The position numbers and the translations under genes are program-made. The notes below the pieces were generated by a model. The model saw only the letters and a program-made list of their open reading frames with translations, was not told the origin of the DNA and searched no databases. This document shows positions 55,016 to 64,000 of a stretch of DNA of 64,000 nucleotides, one piece after another. The DNA is from Palsa-461 sp963768185 (lineage in GTDB: Bacteria; Actinomycetota; Acidimicrobiia; Acidimicrobiales; RAAP-2). How positions within the stretch are numbered: the stretch's first letter is position 1; each line of letters starts with the position of its first letter. The stretch lies in NCBI GenBank assembly GCA_963768185.1, contig CAVYGS010000001.1:682001-746000 (forward strand), in the 5' to 3' direction.

Positions 55016-56293
55016 TCACGATTTGTCGGTCGACAGCTCGACATCGAGTTGGGTGAGGCGGACCGCGATGGCGCGCTCGATGGCCGGCACGGCGGAATGC
55101 CTGGTGGGGGCGGCCAACGAGTCAAAGAGCGTGAGGAATGTGCGCTCGAAGTGGGCGAACGAATAGCCCGCAAGATGCCGCCCGACGGCCTCCCTCCACT
55201 CCGCCGCCGGCCGGTCGCCGTCGTCGGTCGGCAGGAAGACCCCGCCCGGTTGGGTGGTCTCGAGGGCCTGGGCAAGGCGGCGGACCGTGGATTCCAGCGC
55301 CGCGACGTCGCCCGGCGGCACGCTCGCTGCCAACCCGCCCAGGATGGTGGGCAGGTTGGCGGCGGCATAGGCGATGACGAAGCGCCCGAACCCGTAGGCC
55401 TCGATCACCGGCACGCAGTAGCCCTCGTGGTACGAGGGAATGACCAGGGCGTCGGACCGGGCGAACAACTCGGCGGCGGCCCGGTCGTCGGGCGCCAGCA
55501 CGATCTCGACCGCGTCGGGATGCCGGGTGGCCGTCGCCTCCATCTTCGCCATCAATGCGCGATCCGAGAATCGGGGATCGCCGGCCAGGGTAATGTGAAA
55601 GGCACCCTGATCGGTGGCGACCAGCCGCTCGACGAGCTCGAGCATGTCGGCGATCCCCTTGGCCCGGACGAAGCGCCCTAAATAGAGGAGTCGCACCGGA
55701 GCCGCGTGGCTCCGCAAGGGAGGCACGGGCCCACCCGGCACGATCGCCGGAGGCAGGTGCAGCACCGAGAGCCGGTCAAGGGGGACCCCGGCCGCCAGGG
55801 CCATCTCGACGTTGAGCTCGCTCACGCAGGCGACGTGCGTCGCGCGCAAGAGGTTCCGCCGCTGGGCGTGCGAACGTTCGACCGCATGGCGCATCGACGG
55901 GACCTCGACCAGGTCGACCGGCGTCGAGTTGTGCTCGATGGCCAGGATCGGCTTCTCCTCGGGAATGAGGTAGATCGAGTCGAAGAGCTCGTAGTACATG
56001 CCCTCCTCGAAAATGTGGAGGTCAGCGTCCCAGAACTGGCTGTGACCGAGGAGCTTGCCCACCGTCGGGCAGAGCACGAACTCGGGACCCGGGTCGTCGA
56101 TCGACTGGGCGAAGACCGAGAGCTCGATCGGGGCGCCGAGGCCGATCAGGCGTCGCAAGGCCCGCAGCTTGTGGAGCAGGCTCCAGGACACCGCGTCGCG
56201 CTCGACCACGATCCCCGAGTAGAGAGCGATCCGGAGTGGCCTTATGCCCGTCGGGGCCTCGAGCGTCGCTATGGCCGATGTCCTCAGGCTCAC
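55016..56293 (-). CDS. Glycosyltransferase family 4
   Basis: 425 residues. RIALYSGIVVERDAVSWSL begins the N-terminal Rossmann domain; the C-terminal half has LLYLGRFVRAKGIADMLELVE, EIVLAPDDRAAAELFARSDALVIPSYHEGYCVPVIEAYGFGR (E-x7-E motif region) and GGLAASVPPGDVAAL. It transfers a sugar from an activated donor to a glycan or lipid. The GTG 56293 overlaps the stop of the methyltransferase gene (GTGA), so the two work together. Confidence 0.85.
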   Translation of the reverse strand: MSLRTSAIATLEAPTGIRPLRIALYSGIVVERDAVSWSLLHKLRALRRLIGLGAPIELSVFAQSIDDPGPEFVLCPTVGKLLGHSQFWDADLHIFEEGMYYELFDSIYLIPEEKPILAIEHNSTPVDLVEVPSMRHAVERSHAQRRNLLRATHVACVSELNVEMALAAGVPLDRLSVLHLPPAIVPGGPVPPLRSHAAPVRLLYLGRFVRAKGIADMLELVERLVATDQGAFHITLAGDPRFSDRALMAKMEATATRHPDAVEIVLAPDDRAAAELFARSDALVIPSYHEGYCVPVIEAYGFGRFVIAYAAANLPTILGGLAASVPPGDVAALESTVRRLAQALETTQPGGVFLPTDDGDRPAAEWREAVGRHLAGYSFAHFERTFLTLFDSLAAPTRHSAVPAIERAIAVRLTQLDVELSTDKS

Positions 56294-57147
56294 CCGGTGG
56301 TGGCCTCGGTCGGTCGATAGCCGACCACTTCCATCTCGTAACACATGCCGTTGCGCCGGGCGAAGGCTCGCATCGCGACGCCGGTCAGCCCGGCCTCTTC
56401 GAGGAGGGCCTGGATGGACGCCTGCGAGAACCCGTTGAAGTGGAAGTCGCCCTCGTACTCCTGGGACCCATAGGTGACCTCGCGCAGCGCCTCGAAGTCG
56501 AAGCGGCCCGCCACGTACTCGTTGACCATCGTCTCCATGTCCGGGACGACGGCGACGAAGGCGCCACCCGGGCGCAGCAACGACACCCAATACGGGAGCA
56601 GGACCGTGCGCAACTGCTCGAGCGGGAAGTGCTCGAGCACGTGCGCGGAATAGATCTCGGCGATCGTGCCCTTCTCGAAGGGCAGATGACCGACGTCGGC
56701 GACCACATCGATCCCCTCGAGGACCCGGGCGTCCACGTTGAGATAGTCGGAGCGCCCGACGTGGCCCGCTCCGAGATTGAGGCGAATCGCGTCGCGCATC
56801 CGGTCCAGCTTCTCGGTGTTGACCACCCGAGCTTCGACGTCGTCGTGCGATTCGTCGGCCCCCGATCTTCGGCCGTAGCGCAATTCGAAGAGGACTTCCT
56901 TGCGCACGAACTCAACCCGACGGGCGAGCTCATCGACCGAGCCCCGGAACGCCCGCTCGTCGGCCCCCGCTCCGACCTGCGCCAGCACGATCGGCAGCGC
57001 CCGCTGGAGCCCCTCGAGCTCCGCCCGCGCGACGCTCAGCGAGGCGTTGATCGCCTCCAGCTCGCGCCGGGTGCGCGACTCAAGGACCCGCAGGACCGGC
57101 CGCAACAGGGGGCGAAGCGGTGCCTTGACAGCTTGCTTCCACGTCAT
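56290..57147 (-). CDS. SAM-dependent methyltransferase (type 11), paralogue
   Basis: 285 residues. Basic N-terminus (APLRPLLRPVLRVLESR), a helical region (to about 115), then IRLNLGAGHVGRSDYLNVDARVL, ADVGHLPFEKGTIAEIYSAHVLEHF and LRPGGAFVAVVPDMETMVNEYVAGRFDF. Architecture and order of motifs match the gene at 48042-48914. The LEHF motif and the partner glycosyltransferase point to modification of a glycan. The upstream 250 bases (57148-57399) hold its divergent promoter region; I see no clear boxes. Confidence 0.83.
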   Translation of the reverse strand: MTWKQAVKAPLRPLLRPVLRVLESRTRRELEAINASLSVARAELEGLQRALPIVLAQVGAGADERAFRGSVDELARRVEFVRKEVLFELRYGRRSGADESHDDVEARVVNTEKLDRMRDAIRLNLGAGHVGRSDYLNVDARVLEGIDVVADVGHLPFEKGTIAEIYSAHVLEHFPLEQLRTVLLPYWVSLLRPGGAFVAVVPDMETMVNEYVAGRFDFEALREVTYGSQEYEGDFHFNGFSQASIQALLEEAGLTGVAMRAFARRNGMCYEMEVVGYRPTEATTG

Positions 57148-57399
57148 CGGCGGTCCTCGTTCAGCGCGCCCAGGACGGCATGCTCCGCTCTCGAGCCGAC
57201 GAGGTTACCACCGGCATCGTTTTGCCCTTGGCCTGCGGCCGTGCCGTCGTCATGAGGTCGTAACCATCGCGACGCGCGCGATCGCGCGCCGAGTGGTCCC
57301 AGGTCACAAAGGGCCGCGATGGTAGCGTCGCTTGACCACGAGGCCATGTCCCCCATGGCCCACTCCGAGCACGGATCAACGCTCCCAGGAGGCCATCTC

Positions 57400-59331
57400 A
57401 TGGCTCGACTCCCGCGATTTGTCACGGCGATGTTGGTCACTGTGGCGATGACGGGAACCCTGGAGATCGTCGCCCAGACGGCCGCCCCCTCCCCCGCCGG
57501 CGCGGCACTGCCCGGAACCGCGATGCCCCTCCAGGAGTTCGTCAACGACGGCGCGCTCGGCCGGGCCTGGAACGCCTACAACGACACCTCGACGTCGGCC
57601 GGCCCGGCGATCGACGGTCGCCCGAGCGCGATCACGTACCAGCTCACGGCGACCGTCCACGTCTACGCTCGCGCCGCCAACGGGGACCTCACCGAGTTCG
57701 TCAACGACCGCGCCAACCACCGGCTCTGGAACTCCTACGACCTGACCCAGCTCGCGTCGGGGCCGACGATCGCCGGTGACCCCGGCGCTGCCTTCTACGG
57801 CCCGACGGTCCACGTCTACGGCACCGCCTCCAACGGCGACCTGATCGAGTACGTCAACGACGGGGCCGACCACCGGCTCTGGAACTCCTACGACCTGACC
57901 CAGCTGGCCAGCGGCCCCGAGCTGGGGGGCGACCCCACTCCCGTCGTGAACGGCAACGTGGACCAGATCTTCGCCCGCAGCTCCAGCGGTGACCTGGTCG
58001 AGTACATCAACGACGGGGCGAACGGCCAGCTCTGGAACGCCTACGACCTGACCGAGCTGTCCTCGGGCCCCCAGATCGCCGGCGACCCGAACGCCGTGCT
58101 GGTGGGCTCGACGCTGCACGTCTACGCGGTCTCGACCATTGGCGACCTGGTCGAGGTCGCGGGCAGCGGCCAGACCTGGACGGCGACCGACATCACGGCG
58201 GCGACCAGCGGTCCGAGCGTCACCGGACGTCCGAGCCCCGTCGTCGATGCCAATGGGACGATCGACGTCTTTGCGCCAGGCACCGACGGCATGCTCGCGG
58301 AGTACTCGGACAACAACGGCAGCGGGGACCTGTGGAACGCGTACGAGATCACCGGTCCAAGCGTCACCGGCGACCCGTCCGCCATCACCGACGGCACCGC
58401 CATCGACGTGTTCACCCAGGCCGTCGGAGGTGACTTGACCGAGTTCTCGGGCACCGCGGGAAGCCAGAGCTTCTCGACGAGTGACCTGTCGGCCACGGCG
58501 GGCGGGCCCCAGATCGGGGGCGACCCCGGCGCGCTCCTTTATCTGGGCAAGACGATCCACGTCTACGCAGGCGGCCCCCCGCCGGCCACCCCGCCGACCG
58601 GGGTCGGCCTCTACGGCCTGGTGGCGGGAGCCCCGACCTCCCAGGCCATCGAGGACGACTGGCCGATCATCGGCGACACGGGGGCCCTCGGGACCGACGC
58701 GGCGCCGTTCACGGGCATGAACATGGGCGCCGACCTGGCCACGGGCCAGGACATCGCGGCGTCGGGGAAGCGGATCACCTGGCTCTCCTTCTGGACCGTC
58801 AGCGGACCGGTCGGGGTGAACTCGGACGGATCGACCTGCTTCACGAGCACCTGCTACTACCAGGCCGCCCAGCAGGCAGGGCAGTACGTGGCCCATACCA
58901 TCGACTCCTACGCCGGCCAGGGGCTCCGCCTGAAGCCCGACTGGGTGATCCTCGACCCCGAGGGCTTCCCGGACAACCACTCTGGCCTCGACACCGGGGC
59001 GGGGGCGACCGACGCCAACTGGTCGAGCTTCCTCACCGGCTGGGCCAACGGGATCACCTCGGTCGACCCGTCGCTGCACCCGGGCTTCTACGCCGACCAG
59101 AACGAGTACATCGACTTCGACCTGGCCTCGATCCAGCTCCCGGCGTTCATCGCCGTGGCCTTCCCGAGCCCCAACCCCGACATCACGAACCCCGGGACCA
59201 ACATCGCCGGGTTCATCGCCTTCGGTGCGACCTGCCCAGCCGCCTCCGAGGAGAGCACATTGGCCAACCCGCCGTGGAGTGGCTCGTACAACACGCTCCA
59301 GTTCACTGGCGGGGCCTACTGCGGCCCCTGA
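57400..59331 (+). CDS. Secreted repeat (propeller-like) protein with C-terminal TIM-barrel-like domain
   Basis: 643 residues. ATG 57400 has AGGAGG seven bases upstream. Signal peptide, then at least six repeats of about 50 residues built on ANGDLTEFVND, HRLWNSYDLTQLASGP and IAGDP (residues about 45-400), resembling lectin-like beta-propeller repeats (PLL/tachylectin type). The C-terminal part (from about 405: GVGLYGLVAGAPTSQAIEDD, ITWLSFWTV, LKPDWVILDPEGFPDNH, GFYADQNEYIDFDLA) looks like a glycoside-hydrolase-type barrel of the DUF1906 kind, with an acidic pair in LDPEGFPD, but no family is assigned. Wall or polysaccharide binding is the likely role. Confidence 0.6.
   Translation: MARLPRFVTAMLVTVAMTGTLEIVAQTAAPSPAGAALPGTAMPLQEFVNDGALGRAWNAYNDTSTSAGPAIDGRPSAITYQLTATVHVYARAANGDLTEFVNDRANHRLWNSYDLTQLASGPTIAGDPGAAFYGPTVHVYGTASNGDLIEYVNDGADHRLWNSYDLTQLASGPELGGDPTPVVNGNVDQIFARSSSGDLVEYINDGANGQLWNAYDLTELSSGPQIAGDPNAVLVGSTLHVYAVSTIGDLVEVAGSGQTWTATDITAATSGPSVTGRPSPVVDANGTIDVFAPGTDGMLAEYSDNNGSGDLWNAYEITGPSVTGDPSAITDGTAIDVFTQAVGGDLTEFSGTAGSQSFSTSDLSATAGGPQIGGDPGALLYLGKTIHVYAGGPPPATPPTGVGLYGLVAGAPTSQAIEDDWPIIGDTGALGTDAAPFTGMNMGADLATGQDIAASGKRITWLSFWTVSGPVGVNSDGSTCFTSTCYYQAAQQAGQYVAHTIDSYAGQGLRLKPDWVILDPEGFPDNHSGLDTGAGATDANWSSFLTGWANGITSVDPSLHPGFYADQNEYIDFDLASIQLPAFIAVAFPSPNPDITNPGTNIAGFIAFGATCPAASEESTLANPPWSGSYNTLQFTGGAYCGP
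57718..57905 (+). repeat. Near-identical internal DNA repeat in the propeller gene
   Basis: A 35-base stretch at 57718-57752 recurs exactly at 57871-57905, 153 bases (51 codons) away, which sets the repeat unit. It encodes HRLWNSYDLTQL in both. Identical DNA between protein repeats indicates recent duplication or gene conversion. Confidence 0.8.
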
Positions 59332-59386
59332 AGCCGACGGTCTCGAGCCCGACGGTACGGTGAATCCGGTGCGGGAAGGGTCCTGG

Positions 59387-59895
59387 ATGCACGTCCGGCC
59401 CAACGGGCGGTGGGCCGCCGTGGCGGCATTGATCGTCGCTCTCGGGCTGGGTGTGGCCGGGTGCTCGTCGGCACCCGCCGCCAGCCACTCCAATACGACG
59501 TCCACTGCCAAAGAGCACACTCCAGCGACCACCACGACGACACGACGTTGCCGACGACCACCACCACCACCGCAGTCCCGGTCCAATCCTCGAGCGCCCA
59601 GATCCAGATCTCGGGGTCGAGCGCCACGATCAGCTTCACGAGCTCGGACATCTCCGGGTCGCTCTCGCCCGAGACGGGAACATTCAGCCAGGGCGGGACC
59701 GTCTACATCTTCATGGTCAGCGGGGTGCAGTTCACCGGCTCCCCCGCCACTGCGACGGCCACCACTGGTCTGATCAACTCGGTGGCGGTCGCGCAGGGCT
59801 CGGGCGGGGCAATGGTCACGGTGAAGCTCACCAGCCCCGCCGCCCATGCCACCTATGGCCTGGGCCACAACGAGGTCGGCGTCACCTTCTCATAG
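59387..59895 (+). CDS. Secreted lipoprotein, unknown function (one frameshift)
   Basis: 169 residues after restoring one missing base. The signal reads RWAAVAALIVALGLGVAGC, with lipobox VAGC. A Thr-rich linker (PATTTTT then LPTTTTTTAVP) contains the break near 59540, in repetitive ACG/ACC DNA. The soluble part (ISGSSATISFTSSDISGSL to HNEVGVTFS) is beta-rich, with no family recognised. GGAAGGG precedes ATG 59387. It follows the propeller gene by 55 bases in the same direction and may be its surface partner. Confidence 0.6.
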
Positions 59896-60421
59896 GACCG
59901 CGTAGCAGCTGCGTTGGTGCGCAGAGCCACAGCACATCCATGCCGGGAGCCTCCCAGCCTGCCGTTGGGCCCCAACGAGTTCAGGCCCGCCGCGGCGACC
60001 GCGACCGGCGGCGTCGCCACCTCCAGGGGTCCGGGGAAGACGACGCTGGGGAAGTCCAAGTGGTGGGTGCCTCGGACGCGTCCAGGTGACCTGGGACCCC
60101 GAAGGTCGCCAGGGCGCCTTCTCCCTTTTGGTCGCGGGCGCGATGAACGTGTTCGAGCCGAGCCGCTGCTGGCGGGGCTGGCGATCGGCTCGACTCGGCG
60201 GACGACTAGAGGATCGTATCACCGCGGCGACCGGTGAAGCCGACCACTTTTCGTGATATCTCCAGATCACTCAAAGTGAGAAATCGCAGAGCAAAAGTTG
60301 ATTATGGCGCTGACCAGGGCATTTGACAGACGATGCTGTCGAAAGAATCACGACCGGGTCAAGTATCCTTTCGGGGGCCAGGTCTCTGCGACGAGGCCTG
60401 GCCGTGTGACAAGGGGAGACC
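59896..60421. other. Intergenic region, no supported gene
   Basis: About 525 bases. Open frames occur on both strands but none has a family motif, signal peptide or credible start. A TTGACA at 60323-60328 and a -10-like TATCCT at 60364-60369 are present but not at standard spacing; they may mark the eqolisin promoter region. Confidence 0.4.
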
Positions 60422-61899
60422 ATGCCCAAAAAGATTGTCGGTTTGGCGCTTGGTGCCGCCCTCGTTCTGGGCCTGGGCATGATGGCAATCCCAGCGGGCG
60501 CTGCTGGATTCGGCCTCGGCCAGGTTCGCCTCATCGACACCGACATCGTGGTGGGCTTTCCCCAACACGCTCCCACGTCCAATCTGGCGACGGGACACGC
60601 GCCGATCGTCGAATCATCACCGATGAGCGAGACCGTCGCCTCGGGCTCGACCGTGTTGTTCGGTGCGTCCGCCTACGGAGTGCCGACGCCCACCGTCCAG
60701 TGGCAGGACTCGCCGGACGGCGGGTTGTTCTGGATTTCCGTCTTCGGGGCCACCTCGACCATCTACTCGTTCACCGCCTCGTCATCGGAGAATGGCTACG
60801 AGTACCGAGCGGTGTTCACCAACTCCTCCGGAACGGCGACGACCGGGGCGGCGGTGTTGACGGTCACCGGCGGAGGCACGTCACCGGGCGGGAGCGGCGG
60901 CACTGGTGGATCGACGGCCCCGGTGATCACCACGGAACCCTCATCGGAGAGCGCCACCTCGGGATCGTCGGTCAGCTTCTCCGCCGCTGCGTCCGGCACT
61001 CCGACCCCGACCGTGCAATGGTTGCTCTCCACGAATCACGGCGCCAGCTTTAGCAACGCCAGTGGCGCGACCTCCTACGACCTACTCGTTCACGACGACA
61101 TCGTCGGAGAACGGGTACGAATACGAGGCGAAGTTCACTAACTCGGCCGGCTCGGCGACCACCAACCCGGCGACGCTGACCGTGACCTCATCGTCTCCCC
61201 CACCCTCGGGCCCGAGTCCGAACGGTTTCCTCCTCCAACTGGTCGGGCTACGCCGACACGGGTGGCACCTTTACCTCGGTCAAGGCGACCTGGACGGTTC
61301 CCACCGTGAACTGCTCCAGTGCCCCCACGTCGTACTCGGCCCAGTGGGTCGGGATCGACGGCTACTCAAGCAACACCGTGGAACAGGACGGCACCTCGGC
61401 CGACTGCTCCGGCGGGACACCGCAGTACGGAGCGTGGTACGAGATGTACGGGGACAACTCGGTGAACAGCGGCTACGAAGTGGCTCTCTCGGGCGCTGAC
61501 ACGGTGTCTGCGGGGAACACGATGACCGCGAGCGTCAGCGTCTCGGGGACCACCTGGACCCTCGCAATCTCGGACTCTTCGGGATGGAGCTTCTCGACCA
61601 ATATCAGCTACTCCGGCGCCGCCAAGTCGTCTGCGGAGTGGATCGTCGAGCGACCCGAGGTGTGCAACCCCAACTGCGCGCTGACCTCGCTCGCCAACTT
61701 CGGGACGGTGAGCTTCTCGGCCGCCAGCACCAGCACCTCAGGGTCGAGCGGATCCATCAGCAGCTACAGCGACCAGGACATCGAGATGGTCAATGGCGCG
61801 ACCGTGCTTGCCTTGCCCTCGGGGCTCGGCTCGGGTGGGAGCAACTTCAGCGACACGTGGGAGGCGAGCGGGAGCAACGGCTTCACCTTCCAGTTCTGA
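60422..61899 (+). CDS. Secreted G1 (eqolisin) glutamic peptidase with Ig-like domains (two frameshifts)
   Basis: About 491 residues after removing two extra bases. Signal peptide (MPKKIVGLALGAALVLGLG, cut near PAGAA); two Ig-like domains (VASGSTVLFGASAYGVPTPTVQW and SATSGSSVSFSAAASGTPTPTVQW with NGYEYRAVF / NGYEYEAKF); C-terminal G1 domain with SSNWSGYADTGGTFTSV, the catalytic Gln in SAQWVGIDG and catalytic Glu in AEWIVERPEVC. Breaks lie near 61076 (extra T) and 61231 (extra C). G1 enzymes are acid proteases with a Gln/Glu pair, known from fungi and some bacteria. Ig-like domains probably bind the surface or a polymer. Confidence 0.85.
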
Positions 61900-62970
61900 T
61901 GCCTGAAGGAGACTGATCGGCCGTCGCCCCGAGCGAACCAGGTCGGCACGCCTCGACGATGCTTCGGATCGACTTCAGGGAACACGAGCGCCCACGCCAT
62001 CCACGTCCTCGACGCAGAGGGCCGATGTCGGCCAAGCACAAGTGCTGGTCGACGAAGCAGACCCTGCGTGATCCCGGTTGGGCCGGGACGCGCTCGAGGT
62101 GGTGATGGAGCGGGACCGATCGGCTGGCTGCCATCCACCCGTCGACGTCAGCGTCCGGGCCACTGGGAGTCCTCGGTGAGCTCCCAGAAAGGGAGGCCGA
62201 CTTGCGCCGGTCTTGTCCCGGCCCATTCCACGACCAACGGGATTGACGCCGAGTGCCTGCCCGCCTGCCCTGTTCGACCCGACCGGGCTGTTGCCTTTGG
62301 CCTTCCGAATATCGAGCAGGCGGCCCTCGACCGACGAGTGGGGATTCACGACCGGCTCACTCTCGAGGGGGCGCCCTACACAAGGTGCCGCACCAAGGAA
62401 CGGCCCCGTCAGCTCTTCTTCATGACCCCGCTCACCGGGGATCTGGGCGTGGCGGCGTGGCCGTCCTCAAGCGCGACCGGGACACGAACGCCATGGTGGA
62501 GCTTGTCGAGCGCCTTGCCGCACTCGTCGCCAGGGCCCTCCAGCACCACCTGGCTGAAGGACGGGCCGCCGGTGGATTGACAACGCCCAGGCATCGGTTG
62601 CCCTGGGCGAGGGACACCCGACCGTGGCGGCCATGGGCCGGCTGGCGGCCGAGGCTGCAAGCGACCTGCGCCTGCCACGAGCCGAGCGCGAACTGCTCTC
62701 GGGCGTCGACCTGGCGCGCACTGGCCCGCCCCTTGCCCCGGATGGGCCGAGGTGGGCGGCCCACCCTCGTCGTCGCCATGGGTGGGTGACTGCCGGCCGC
62801 CGGCGAAGGCGTTATCGTCCTTCACCAACTCCCGGAAGGAATCAGGCGACTCGTCAGGGTCTCCCGACGATTCCCCCGTCCCGGCGACGACTCTGCCTGG
62901 GGCGATCCTGCGGGTTTCGGTCGGCCAGAGGCTGTGCCCAGCCCCGTGAACACTACGGGACCGGGCGACG
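61900..62970. other. Region of possible decayed coding sequence
   Basis: About 1.07 kb between the eqolisin gene and the next minus-strand gene. Plus-strand frames read like protein in three successive pieces: DRRVGIHDRLTLEGAPYTRC (from about 62315), AMVELVERLAALVARALQHH (from about 62490) and ASVALGEGHPTVAAMGRLAAEAASDL (from about 62590). This suggests a frameshifted helical protein, but there is no recognised family, start or stop context. The rest has no evident feature. Confidence 0.25.
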
Positions 62971-63504
62971 TCAGGAGTTCTTCGGCCGCCGCGCGACGAC
63001 GATGATGAGGTTGTCACTCCCCGAGGTCCCTACCTCGGTGGAGTTGATCAGACCCCGCACGTTGACGAAGGCCCCTGTCCCACCGGTGACGCCGATCTCA
63101 ACCGCCTGTCCCGAGAAAACGACCGGCACCTTCTTGGCGAGCAGCACCGAGCCGCCGACGGAGATCTTCACCGTGCACACGGCATTGCTTCGGCTGGAGA
63201 AGGAGCAGGTCATGCTTCCGGAGCCCGTTGGCTTTGCCGAATGGTGAAGGTTGGTGCCGACAAATTCGCGATAGGTGGATGTGACGTGGTCGCCGGATTT
63301 GAGTTTGGGATGGCCCGACAGCGTGTGCCCGCGCTCATTGACGATTCGGCTCGTCACAACCTTCTGGAAGAGCTGGAGCGTCCGGGGGGTCGCCGCGCTT
63401 GCGGGGGGAACCTGGGATGTCGCGATCGCAACGGACATAGTGCCGATCGATGCGGCAATGGCCAGCGTCAGACGGCCAGCACGTGCATGCGTCGTGGAGT
63501 GCAT
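62971..63504 (-). CDS. Secreted allene oxide cyclase-like (dirigent-superfamily barrel) protein
   Basis: 177 residues. ATG 63504 has GGAGGA five bases upstream; signal peptide ends near ASAA. The mature domain resembles bacterial allene-oxide-cyclase-like barrels: SYRE-type STYREFVGTNLH, GSGSMTCSFSSRSNAVCTVKISVGG, AVEIGVTGGTGAFVNVRGLI and SDNLIIVV. The GGTGAxxNxRG segment is the family's most conserved part. Bacterial members are secreted and of unknown function. Cysteine pair CSF/CTV may form a disulfide. Confidence 0.65.
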   Translation of the reverse strand: MHSTTHARAGRLTLAIAASIGTMSVAIATSQVPPASAATPRTLQLFQKVVTSRIVNERGHTLSGHPKLKSGDHVTSTYREFVGTNLHHSAKPTGSGSMTCSFSSRSNAVCTVKISVGGSVLLAKKVPVVFSGQAVEIGVTGGTGAFVNVRGLINSTEVGTSGSDNLIIVVARRPKNS

Positions 63505-63731
63505 GGAGTCCTCCAGAAGACAAGTCGGCAACGACCACGACCCCAACGAAGAAGGACCGAAGATGCGTCGTTCGGCACCTCGTCCGCCGCCCTTGTGACA
63601 CACGAACAGCGGTAGAGAGCGCTGTCGGGGCTCTGCTCGCGATGGTTGATCGGTGGGTGCCTCCAGCTTGGCACAACCGAACCGACGGGTCCGGCCGCAC
63701 CCCCCGCGGCAACCGACCCATCAATGGGCGC

Positions 63732-63767
63732 GGAAGATCCCGGGACGGGCCCGCCCCGGGATCTTCC
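63732..63767. terminator. Strong hairpin terminator
   Basis: GGAAGATCCCGGG (63732-63744) and its exact complement CCCGGGATCTTCC (63755-63767) form a 13-base stem with a 10-base loop. It lies 58 bases past the stop of the partial minus-strand gene at the right edge and probably ends its transcript. Confidence 0.7.
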
Positions 63768-63824
63768 TACGTGCGCTGGCTCTCAACGAGTGTCAGTCCG
63801 GCTGCCCGGAACTGACGCCCTCAA

Positions 63825-64000
63825 CTAGGCGTTGAGCGACTCCCCGTTGAAGCTGACCGACCAGGTGCCGTTGCTGCTGGTGGCGAACGCCGAGCCACCC
63901 ACACCAGCCAGGCTGGTGGTGGCCGTCCCGGCCCCGACGCCCGAGGAGTCGGCGACGGCGGTCGCGGTCGACCCGCCACCTATCGCCCCGGTATTCGCGT
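63825..64000 (-). CDS. C-terminal end of a secreted Ala/Gly/Thr/Ser-rich protein (partial)
   Basis: The last 57 codons on the minus strand, ending TAG 63827-63825, read GSTATAVADSSGVGAG, TTSLAGVGGSAF, ATSSNGTWSVSFNGESLNA. The low-complexity Ala/Gly/Thr/Ser composition and terminal beta-strand are typical of secreted repeat proteins. The gene continues past the right edge. A strong terminator follows. Confidence 0.6.
   Translation of the reverse strand, partial: ANTGAIGGGSTATAVADSSGVGAGTATTSLAGVGGSAFATSSNGTWSVSFNGESLNA

Noticed and set aside
1..64000. CRISPR arrays, tRNA or rRNA genes, insertion sequences, prophage
   Set aside because: No regularly spaced short repeats, no tRNA T-loop and acceptor pattern, no rRNA stretches, and no recognisable transposase, integrase or phage structural gene were found by eye.

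Overview
High-GC actinobacterial chromosome, most likely class Acidimicrobiia. This is inferred from base composition, tight ATGA/GTGA gene overlaps, the family set (DUF3040, DUF427, LapA-like, cell-wall-binding repeat 2 proteins, a family 1 encapsulin with encapsulated ferritin) and two secreted peptidase families known to work at low pH (S53 sedolisin, G1 eqolisin). No tRNA, rRNA, CRISPR array or insertion sequence was recognised.

Layout. 1-5.9 kb (minus): division and cell-wall cluster mraZ-rsmH-ftsL-ftsI-murE-mraY, running off the left edge, with no murF between murE and mraY. 6.1-10.4 kb (minus): Fbp-type ferric iron ABC operon headed by a small lipoprotein. 10.5-16.1 kb (minus): housekeeping genes (lipoate ligase family, HNH nuclease, ROK kinase, DUF3040, MMPL transporter, LapA-like). 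16.2-23.7 kb: redox and iron block with a nitronate monooxygenase-like enzyme, cupin, msrA, DUF427, egtB-egtD (ergothioneine), encapsulin plus ferritin cargo, and a YihY membrane protein. 24-29 kb: TM/DUF4760-like protein, Lon protease, Asp-box repeat protein, hypotheticals.

29.4-43 kb is a branched-chain-amino-acid-type ABC transport region. It has four substrate-binding protein genes, a fused LivH-LivM permease, a fused MFS-LivF-LivG protein and an acyl-CoA synthetase. 43-44.5 kb has two convergent VapBC-type toxin-antitoxin modules. The second lies between two short fragments resembling a cell-wall-binding repeat domain. 44.7-64 kb is a surface and secretion region: S53 peptidase with cell-wall-binding repeats, two methyltransferases, a GT2-GT4-methyltransferase fusion, a second cell-wall-binding protein, another glycosyltransferase, a secreted repeat protein, a lipoprotein, an eqolisin with Ig-like domains, an allene-oxide-cyclase-like secreted protein and the end of another secreted protein.

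A recurring feature is single-base frame breaks inside otherwise intact conserved genes. I count about fifteen, mostly +1, plus several more in one substrate-binding protein gene. Flanking frames carry no stop codons, and correcting the breaks restores plausible lengths, so I read most as consensus sequence errors. I annotate these genes at full length and give each break position.
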